DNA of 51,007 bases from NCBI GenBank assembly GCA_017475925.1, contig JAFVER010000223.1, positions 1-51,007 on the forward strand. Reading direction: 5' to 3'. This document shows, piece after piece, positions 45,114 through 51,007 of the stretch. Each line of letters starts with the position of its first letter. The first letter of the stretch is position 1. The DNA is from Anaerovibrio sp. Lineage in GTDB: Bacteria; Bacillota; Negativicutes; Selenomonadales; Selenomonadaceae. The notes below the pieces were generated by a model. The model saw only the letters and a program-made list of their open reading frames with translations, made no database searches and was not told the DNA's origin. Both the position numbers and the translations under genes were made by a program.

Positions 45114-45320
45114 CAACAGCATACGAGGCAGTGGGGGCCCCATGAAATCAGGTACCGGATTTCGTGGGGTTTTCTGTTTTCCCGTAGGTTGTATTTACTT
45201 GAAAGCCAAATAGATAAGACCTGTACTGTCACACATGGCTGAGGGCACTAGTATGGGTCGAGACAAAGGTGTCTCATAATCCTCCTTAATGATGATTATG
45301 AGACACCTTTTCTATTCGGC
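45114..45320 (+). promoter_or_regulatory. Structured amtB leader with an attenuator
   Basis: Three hairpins follow the promoter: CCCCATGAAATC with GATTTCGTGGGG (about 45132-45164), GACCTGTACT with AGTATGGGTC (about 45219-45259, perfect with G-U pairs) and a 17-bp terminator (45265-45281 with 45294-45310, then T4). The terminator lies before amtB, so readthrough must be controlled, presumably by nitrogen. No known riboswitch family was recognised. ANTAR antitermination is a conceivable mechanism but the loops do not clearly fit. Confidence 0.7.
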
Positions 45321-45344
45321 GAATAAAAGAAAGGACTGATTTAT

Positions 45345-46655
45345 ATGATTAATACTGGTGATACTGCCTGGGTACTGATTAGTGCGGCCCTGGTATTTAT
45401 TATGACTCCCGGTCTGGCCTTTTTCTATGGTGGTATGGTGCGCAGTAAAAATGTACTTACCACTATTATGCAGAGCTTCTTTATTGTAGCCATGATTTCC
45501 GTTGAATGGGTTCTCATCGGGTATGCCATGACCTTTGGAACAGATATCAATGGCTTTATTGGCAACCTAGATAAAGTTGGGCTTGCCGGCGTAGGCTATA
45601 ATATTCTTGAAAATGGTACTATTCCTGAGCTGGCTTTTGTGGCTTTCCAGTGTATGTTTGCTGTAATTACTCCGGCACTCATTACTGGTGCCTTTGCCGA
45701 ACGAATGAAATTTGCCGCCTTTGCGATGTTTATTCTTCTATGGGCAATCCTTATTTACAATCCAATGGCCCATTGGGTATGGGGTGGTGGCTTTCTAGCA
45801 GAGCTTGGAGCTCTGGATTTTGCTGGTGGTCTGGTTATTCATATTCTTTCCGGGGTTTCCGGACTCACCCTGTGTATTCTTCTTGGTAAGCGGTCCGGTT
45901 ACGGACGTACCGCTATGATTCCACATAACCTACCTATGACTGTTCTTGGTGCTACCCTGCTATGGTTTGGCTGGTTTGGCTTCAATGCCGGCAGTGCTCT
46001 TGGAGCCAATGAGCTGGCCGCCAATGCCTTTGTCACCTCTCAGGCGGCCGCCGGTGCAGCGACTCTGTCCTGGGTAATTACTGAATGGAAAATGAACGGT
46101 AAACCAACAATACTAGGCGCTGCCTCAGGGTGTATCGCTGGGTTAGTTGCCATTACTCCAGCGGCGGGCTTTGTTGCTCCTCTCCCATCAATTATCATTG
46201 GTTTAGTAGGTGGTGTGGTTTGCTACCTTGCTGTTGCCGTTTTAAAGGAAAGGCTTGGCTATGATGATGCTCTTGATGCCTTTGGTGTCCATGGCATCGG
46301 TGGTACCTGGGGAGCTATTGCCACTGGTATTTGGGCAACTACAGAAATCAATCCAGCTGGAGCCAACGGTCTTTATTATGGAGAGACAAATCTTTTCATC
46401 GCTCAGCTAATTTCCATCGGTGTAGCCGTAATTTTGGCAATTGCAGGAACATGCATACTATATAAGCTAGTCACTTTGATTACTGAAGCTCGGGCATCTG
46501 AGGCCGAGGAGCTTACCGGACTGGATATTATCGAACATGGCGAACGGGGCTATGCACGGTCTATACTGGGCGGCAGTCCAATAATGGGCAGCTTTGAGGA
46601 TTCTAGTGAAATGCTGGCAAACACTGTTTTAAATGCTACCGCCCACAAGGTATAA
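45345..46655 (+). CDS. amtB: Ammonium transporter Amt
   Basis: 436 aa, 11 helices, no signal peptide. The pore twin histidines are in GGLVIHILSGVSGL and DAFGVHGIGGTWGA. Other signatures: GLAFFYGGMVRSKNVL and NPMAHWVWGGGFL. The C-terminal tail (RSILGGSPIMG) is the PII-interacting part. AAAGGA precedes the ATG. It is followed 19 nt later by the PII gene glnB, the usual Firmicute order, so the PII protein can block the pore when nitrogen is ample. It is controlled by the leader at 45114-45320. Confidence 0.95.
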   Translation: MINTGDTAWVLISAALVFIMTPGLAFFYGGMVRSKNVLTTIMQSFFIVAMISVEWVLIGYAMTFGTDINGFIGNLDKVGLAGVGYNILENGTIPELAFVAFQCMFAVITPALITGAFAERMKFAAFAMFILLWAILIYNPMAHWVWGGGFLAELGALDFAGGLVIHILSGVSGLTLCILLGKRSGYGRTAMIPHNLPMTVLGATLLWFGWFGFNAGSALGANELAANAFVTSQAAAGAATLSWVITEWKMNGKPTILGAASGCIAGLVAITPAAGFVAPLPSIIIGLVGGVVCYLAVAVLKERLGYDDALDAFGVHGIGGTWGAIATGIWATTEINPAGANGLYYGETNLFIAQLISIGVAVILAIAGTCILYKLVTLITEARASEAEELTGLDIIEHGERGYARSILGGSPIMGSFEDSSEMLANTVLNATAHKV

Positions 46656-46674
46656 GAAAGGGCTAGGTGATAAT

Positions 46675-47046
46675 ATGGTAATGACCAAAATCGACATTAT
46701 AACCCGCTCCAACAAGCTGGATGAGCTTATGAATGCCCTTAACGATATTGGGGTATTAGGAATGACTGTAAGTCAGGTTTTTGGCTGCGGTCTGCAAAAA
46801 GGCCATGAAGAGGTGTATCGGGGGAAAAAATACGATATAAATCTGGTACCTAAAATAAAAGTAGAAACTGTAGTATGCGAGGTTCCTGTTGATTTGGTGC
46901 TGGATACTGCCCAAAGGGTGCTTCGCACCGGAAATTATGGGGATGGGAAAATCTTTGTTTACGAGCTTTCTGACGCCGTTCGTATTCGCACTGGACAGCG
47001 TGGAGCCACCGCGATTATGGATATTCCAGGTGAGAAAAAAAAGTAA
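46675..47046 (+). CDS. glnB: PII nitrogen-regulatory protein (GlnB/GlnK)
   Basis: 123 aa from the ATG at 46675, 5 nt after AGGTG; a longer frame overlaps amtB and lacks a ribosome-binding site. PII trimer fold: the start TKIDIITRSNKLDELMNALN, the T-loop QKGHEEVYRGKKYDINLVP, and the C-loop GDGKIFVYELSDAVRIRTGQ with the ATP/2-oxoglutarate residues. The T-loop lacks the Tyr-51 uridylylation pattern of enteric PII in a clear form, so covalent control is uncertain. It partners Amt, encoded just upstream. Confidence 0.92.
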   Translation: MVMTKIDIITRSNKLDELMNALNDIGVLGMTVSQVFGCGLQKGHEEVYRGKKYDINLVPKIKVETVVCEVPVDLVLDTAQRVLRTGNYGDGKIFVYELSDAVRIRTGQRGATAIMDIPGEKKK

Positions 47047-47047
47047 T

Positions 47048-47087
47048 AAAAAATGCTGGAATCATTCACCTGATTCCAGCATTTTTT
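47048..47087 (+). terminator. Terminator after glnB
   Basis: A perfect 17-bp stem (47048-47064 with 47071-47087), loop TTCACC, A and T tails. The core and loop are identical to those of the larA terminator. Confidence 0.93.
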
Positions 47088-47245
47088 ACAGCTAAATTTT
47101 CTACCTAAAAGGAATGCCAATACCAATCATCAGTGCAGCATACCCCATTTCTCTATAAAAAACGAAGATTGGTAATAACTGTCCGATTTTTACGATTTTT
47201 TTCAATAATAAATCCCTAATTCAACGTCCTTGCAAATATAAACCC

Positions 47246-47410
47246 TAGGGCGTGTTGATTAAATGAGTTCGTCTATATTTGCTGTGATTGGCTGTCTATT
47301 GCCAGGCGACAAACCACAGTCATAGTGGTACTATGTCGAGGATTTGTCAACGACGCAAGGACAGTCAAGACCTGTGAAGATGGGCGAATGGAATTAATCA
47401 ACACGCCCTA
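47246..47410. mobile_element. Intact TA element, 165 bp
   Basis: Perfect 17-bp inverted ends (47246-47262 and 47394-47410), with TA at both outer borders, as for Tc1/mariner or IS630-type target duplication. No coding capacity. The interior has GACAAA...TTTGTC and CATAGT/ACTATG hairpins. It is the 'empty' form: where the copy at 48088 carries the hairpin module, this one has a short unrelated stretch. It ends 13 nt from the stop of the flavin reductase gene. Confidence 0.88.
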
Positions 47411-47423
47411 GCTCTTAGACTTA

Positions 47424-47977
47424 CTATTTTTTATATTGGTCAGCAAAAGAAAGACACTTACCAAGCACTTCACCGGTTTTTATGTATTCATAGGTAGGCA
47501 TTTCAAACAATACCGGTTTTAATGAATGATAATCCACCTTTCCCTTATCATTTAATACACTTTCTTCAGCAAAGGTATGGTCGATTTTCAGGATAAAGCT
47601 TTCAAAGCCATCGGTCTCATATATATCAACAACACTACATTCCATTGTAAGAGGCGAGGCCGTGAGAAGTGGTGCTCCGCTTTCACCTGTTGTGTACTCA
47701 AACACACCGGCTTTATCCTCCTTGGCACCGCTGACCTTTCCCACATAAGAGGCTGCCGGCAGCATTTCCTCTGTAACAATATTCATTGACAATACTTTAT
47801 TTTCCTTTACTCCCTTGTTGGTATAATGTGGTTTCGCCAGACTTACCATAACCCGGTCATGACCAATAATCCCAACATGTCCTGCCAAAAGCCAGTTAGC
47901 TTTGCCATCCACCATTACACCTACCACCACAAGAGGTGTCGGATATAAAGCCAATACACTACCAATGTCTTTTTCAT
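47424..47977 (-). pseudogene. Flavin reductase-domain protein with a frameshift near the start
   Basis: The body (ALYPTPLVVVGVMVDGKANW, then GHVGIIGHDRVMVSLAK, about 180 aa) is a flavin-reductase-like FMN-binding split barrel. GGAG points to the ATG at 47977, which reads MKKTLVVYWL in the wrong frame. The right frame reads KDIGSVLALYPTP one base over. An additional A in the A5 run at 47970-47974 would restore the expected MKKDIGSVLALYP. As written only a TTG at 47954 without a ribosome-binding site is available. It could be a decayed gene, slippage at the A-run, or a sequencing error. Confidence 0.7.
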
Positions 47978-48011
47978 TTAAATCATCTCCACTTATATTT
48001 TTTCTTATATC

Positions 48012-48087
48012 TCAAACTTCCCACATAGATATATCAGTGAAATCAAGGTGCAATGCCTATAAGCAGACATTATTTTGCCTTGGTACT
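48012..48087. mobile_element. Left part of a CAAACTTCCCACAT element, interrupted
   Basis: TCAAACTTCCCACATAGATA and the following ATCAAGGTGCAATGCCT match the element at 7837 for about 50 bp. The match stops where the TA element begins at 48088, and no right end follows it. It looks as if the TA element inserted or replaced the rest. Confidence 0.65.
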
Positions 48088-48316
48088 TAGGGCGTGTTGA
48101 TTAAATGAGTCCGTCCATATTTGCGGTAACTGACTGTCTATTGGTAGATGACAAACCACAGTCATAGTGGTACTATATCGAGGATTTGTAAAATGAGACT
48201 TATTCGGTGGGAGCTTTGGACTCCCACTGAATTTTAGTCGAGTAAATCCTTAGCGCTCATTAGCGCAGGGTCAAGACCTATAAAGATGGACGGATGGAAT
48301 TAATCAACATGCCCTA
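48088..48316. mobile_element. TA element carrying a hairpin module, 229 bp
   Basis: Inverted ends 48088-48104 and 48300-48316 with one mismatch, TA at both borders. The inner part of the ends (GTCCGTCCATATTT and AAAGATGGACGGA) extends the inverted repeat to about 35 bp. The module 48188-48271 sits between ATTTGT and TCAAGACCT, the two points that are adjacent to a short filler in the 47246 copy. Confidence 0.88.
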
Positions 48317-48412
48317 ATATTTTATTATATTAAGAAAGTAATCTGTCACATCGGTTCATCAATCATTATGTTGTCTTTAAAGTTTTTATCAGGAATATAT
48401 CAGTGATGTAAC

Positions 48413-48505
48413 GAAATACTGCTTACTCAGTAGCAGCCTTAGACTTCCACAGAATAAATCGAATTAATCCTTAGCAGCTGTTAAAACTTGCTTTCCCACC
48501 TGTAT
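48413..48505 (+). repeat. Degenerate hairpin-module copy
   Basis: CTTACTCAGTAGCAG...CTTCCACAGAATAAATCGAAT, then TCCTTAGCAGCTGTTA, follow the order of the module with many changes. The rest of 48317-48602 holds no gene. Confidence 0.5.
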
Positions 48506-48602
48506 AGGCAGGGAACATATTTCACCGAGCTATAATACACGTTGACGATAGTTTTTATATGATATACGATTAACATAGATTGGCATATCGGAGGTGCGAA
48601 GA

Positions 48603-49754
48603 ATGAACACGGTTATCGCTATAGATTCCTTTAAGGGAAGCCTGACCTCATTCGAGGCCGGCAATATTGCCGCTGAGGAGCTAAGCAAGCTTTTTCCCGG
48701 CAGTAAAGTAAATGTATTCCCGTTGGCAGACGGTGGGGAAGGCACGGTAGATGCTTTAGTTGAAGGTCTTGGAGGAACCATAGAAAAAGCTGAGGTAACA
48801 GGACCTTTAGGCAACAAGCTTTTAAGTCGCTTTGGTTTTTTGGCAGAAAAGTCCATGGCTGTTATTGAAATGGCTGATGCGGCTGGTTTGACCATGGTTC
48901 CCAAAGAACAACGCAATCCCATGAACACCACAACCTATGGCTTGGGGGAGCTAATCCTAAAGGCACTTGATAAGGGATGCCGACAATTCATCATCGGCAT
49001 AGGAGGCAGTGCCACCAACGATGCTGGGTTAGGTATGCTGACAGCTTTAGGGGCAAGGTTTGTCACCAGTGATGGTTTACCAACTGGTGTTATGGGGAAA
49101 GACCTATTCCATATTGCTTCCATTGATTTGAGTAAGCTGGATAAACGCCTGTTTGAAAGCAATATCATGGTGGCCTGTGATGTGAATAATCCTTTGTATG
49201 GCCAAACAGGCTGCTCCTTTGTTTACGGTCCGCAAAAGGGGGCTGACCAGGATACGGTGGCAGCCATGGACAAGGCAATAGAAAAGTTCTCCCTATTGGC
49301 AAAAAATCAGTGCAACATAGATGGTGCCCAAATGCCTGGCGCAGGTGCTGCCGGAGGTCTTGGCTATGCCTTTCACGGCTTTTTAAAAGCCCATCTAAGG
49401 CCTGGTATTCAGCTTATTTTAGAGTCTCTAAATATCAGTGAGGCCTTAAAGAATGCTGACTTACTCATTACCGGTGAGGGAAGGATGGATTTTCAAACCT
49501 CAATGGGTAAGGCTCCCTGCGGTGTAGCAGAGTTTGCCAAGTCTGTAAATCCATCTATTTTAACAATAGCTGTATGTGGCGGTGCTGCCAGGGAGGCCGA
49601 AGCAGTAAACAATGCCGGTATTGATGCATATTTTCCTATTATCCACCTGCCTATGACGGTGGATGAGGCGATGGAGCATGAAACAGCACAAATAAATCTA
49701 CGGCAAACTATCATCCAGATAGGCCGCCTCATTAAATACACTCAAAAAAAATAA
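48603..49754 (+). CDS. glxK: Glycerate 2-kinase (GlxK/GarK family)
   Basis: 383 aa from the ATG at 48603, 6 nt after GGAGGTG. It phosphorylates D-glycerate to 2-phosphoglycerate. Family motifs: IDSFKGSLTSFEAGNIAAEE, FPLADGGEGTVDAL, the Gly-rich IGIGGSATNDAGLGML and the C-terminal LLITGEGRMDFQTSMGKAP. Length normal. It stands alone, without the tartronate-semialdehyde reductase or glucarate genes that often sit beside it. It converges on dinB with a 31-bp gap. Confidence 0.93.
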   Translation: MNTVIAIDSFKGSLTSFEAGNIAAEELSKLFPGSKVNVFPLADGGEGTVDALVEGLGGTIEKAEVTGPLGNKLLSRFGFLAEKSMAVIEMADAAGLTMVPKEQRNPMNTTTYGLGELILKALDKGCRQFIIGIGGSATNDAGLGMLTALGARFVTSDGLPTGVMGKDLFHIASIDLSKLDKRLFESNIMVACDVNNPLYGQTGCSFVYGPQKGADQDTVAAMDKAIEKFSLLAKNQCNIDGAQMPGAGAAGGLGYAFHGFLKAHLRPGIQLILESLNISEALKNADLLITGEGRMDFQTSMGKAPCGVAEFAKSVNPSILTIAVCGGAAREAEAVNNAGIDAYFPIIHLPMTVDEAMEHETAQINLRQTIIQIGRLIKYTQKK

Positions 49755-49785
49755 CTGTTGTATTTCTCGTTGCAATTTGTATAGT

Positions 49786-50937
49786 CTAATTCTTCTTTTT
49801 CATCAGGCTGCCTCTGGTAACTCCCAGCTTTCCATAGCGCTTATTTATTCCATCTATAGCCTCATAGAGCCTGTCCTTCTTTTCATCATGAAACAGGGAC
49901 AGGCTTTCCATTTCACCAAAGCCGGTGGTGGAAACTCCCAGCAGCCTTATGCCATTGGTAATATTCAGTGCCTCAAACAGCTCCTTTATTGCCGTATAAA
50001 TATCGTTGTCAAAATTTGATGGTTCAAATAGCTGCTTTTGTCTGGTATAGGTGGTAAAATCATGCTTTCTCAGCTTCAGCTGTACCGTTTTTGCTTTAAA
50101 GCCAGCCTTTCTCAACCGCCAGCCTACCTTTACCGAAAGCTCCAACAATACCTGTAGGGCCTCCTCCACTGTCTGCAAATCGTCCCCAAAGGTTACCTCA
50201 TTTCCAATGGATTTTGCCCGTCCCCGTGGAGCAACAGGGCGCTCATCAATTCCTCTGGCCAGGGAAAATAAATGCCTGGCTGCTTTATCTCCTACTATAC
50301 TATGCAGCTTTTCATATTCGATTTGTCGCAAGTCAGCAACTGTTTTTACTCGCAGCTGCTCTAATTCCCCTGCGGTCTTTACCCCCACTCCCCATATGCG
50401 TCTCACTGGTAATGGGTCAAGAAATTCCTGTACCTTGTCTTTATCCACAACCACCAGCCCATCGGGCTTTTCTAAATCAGAAGCAATTTTGGACAAAAAT
50501 TTATTGGGGGCAATACCCACCGAGGCGATTATACCGGTTTTTTCCCGTATTTCCTGCTTTAGCTTCATGGCATACTGACGGGGAGTATCCATCAGCCGTT
50601 CCATACCAGTAATATCCAAAAAAGCCTCATCAATGGACAGAGGCTCTATCAACGGAGAATATCGGTCGAAAATATCAAAAATCTCCTGAGACACCTCGCT
50701 GTAACGTGGGTAATTGCCCTGTATAAAAATCCCCTGAGGGCACAGCTTTACGGCCTTTGCCATAGGCATAGCCGAATGTACGCCAAACCTTCTGGCCTCA
50801 TAGGAGCAGGTAGAGACTACACCACGGTTCCCCATACCGCCAACTATCAAGGGCTTCCCCCGATATTCCTCATGGTCAAGCTGCTCCACCGAGGCAAAAA
50901 ACGCATCCATATCCACATGCATAATAAGTCTGTCCAT
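49786..50937 (-). CDS. dinB: DNA polymerase IV (Y family)
   Basis: 383 aa from the ATG at 50937. A translesion polymerase. Catalytic acidic residues are in MHVDMDAFFASVEQ (residues 6-19) and SIDEAFLDITG (about 101-111). A helix-hairpin-helix region PVRRIWGVGVKTAGEL and the little-finger domain with VTFGDDLQTVEEAL follow. The C-terminus ends MKKKN, with no clear long clamp-binding tail. The ribosome-binding site is weak (GGCGG region). The leader starts with a hairpin-module copy. No LexA box was recognised. Confidence 0.94.
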   Translation of the reverse strand: MDRLIMHVDMDAFFASVEQLDHEEYRGKPLIVGGMGNRGVVSTCSYEARRFGVHSAMPMAKAVKLCPQGIFIQGNYPRYSEVSQEIFDIFDRYSPLIEPLSIDEAFLDITGMERLMDTPRQYAMKLKQEIREKTGIIASVGIAPNKFLSKIASDLEKPDGLVVVDKDKVQEFLDPLPVRRIWGVGVKTAGELEQLRVKTVADLRQIEYEKLHSIVGDKAARHLFSLARGIDERPVAPRGRAKSIGNEVTFGDDLQTVEEALQVLLELSVKVGWRLRKAGFKAKTVQLKLRKHDFTTYTRQKQLFEPSNFDNDIYTAIKELFEALNITNGIRLLGVSTTGFGEMESLSLFHDEKKDRLYEAIDGINKRYGKLGVTRGSLMKKKN

Positions 50938-50970
50938 CAAAAACCGCCTGCCTGATATCTCCTGACTTTT

Positions 50971-51007
50971 ACCCTACACTAACGGGCACCAAGGCTTCCA
51001 TACGCAA
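50971..51007 (-). repeat. Hairpin module, cut by the window end
   Basis: ACCCTACACTAACGGGCACC is the family 3' end read on minus, here about 35 bp upstream of the dinB ATG. The copy continues past the window. Confidence 0.75.

Noticed and set aside
45132..45260. ANTAR-type antiterminator in the amtB leader
   Set aside because: ANTAR targets need two hairpins with six-base loops of set A and G positions, the second overlapping the terminator; the loops here are larger or do not fit.
1..51007. CRISPR arrays, tRNA or rRNA genes, and replication origins
   Set aside because: No regularly spaced repeat with unique spacers, no tRNA cloverleaf signature or rRNA segment, and no DnaA-box cluster was seen on reading both strands; short tRNAs could still be missed by eye.

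Overview
The window looks like chromosome from a diderm Firmicute, most likely class Negativicutes (Selenomonas/Anaerovibrio/Veillonella relatives). Firmicute marks are RqcH, a T-box leader, a LytTR/GHKL two-component system and LarA. Outer-membrane marks are an RND efflux pump and the wreck of a TpsA/TpsB two-partner secretion locus. No species can be named from the sequence alone, and no rRNA, tRNA or CRISPR array was seen.

Layout. 1-7 kb: rqcH, then on the minus strand dapB-asd (lysine pathway) and miaA-hfq-dut-rarA. 7-18 kb is an accessory zone. It holds a small peptide with a double-glycine leader and a decayed sister 8 kb away, an Rpn-type nuclease, comM with two decayed partial copies, a Doc toxin-antitoxin pair inside a 1.37-kb segment with inverted ends, a truncated yaiI, an EFR1 ferredoxin/flavodoxin protein, a frameshifted zinc-ribbon gene and exported proteins of unknown function. 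18-33 kb: an RND pump with its adaptor but no TolC gene, a chemoreceptor with a stop codon in its first membrane helix, trpD, an M13 peptidase, an EamA exporter, a second, intact chemoreceptor, and a tpsA-tpsB deletion fusion. 33-40 kb: a GT8 glycosyltransferase and LytTR regulator, divergent from a kinase split over two overlapping genes, followed by cstA behind a T-box. 40-51 kb: thiT, mgtC, a 41-aa peptide gene, a TetR-acyltransferase pair, larA, amtB-glnB behind an attenuated leader, a frameshifted flavin reductase, a glycerate kinase and dinB.

Three non-coding families are threaded between the genes. One is a TA-flanked element with 17-bp inverted ends, some copies of which carry the second family. 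The second is a hairpin-rich module of about 125 bp that supplies stop codons or C-terminal codons to neighbouring genes. The third is an element ending in CAAACTTCCCACAT.

The observations most worth pursuing are the split histidine kinase with direct repeats in the divergent promoter, the leader-peptide pair sharing a conserved upstream block, and the Doc island bounded by the inverted ends of the TA family. Several genes carry single-base or nonsense lesions at their 5' ends. These could be real decay, phase variation or assembly error, and raw reads would decide.
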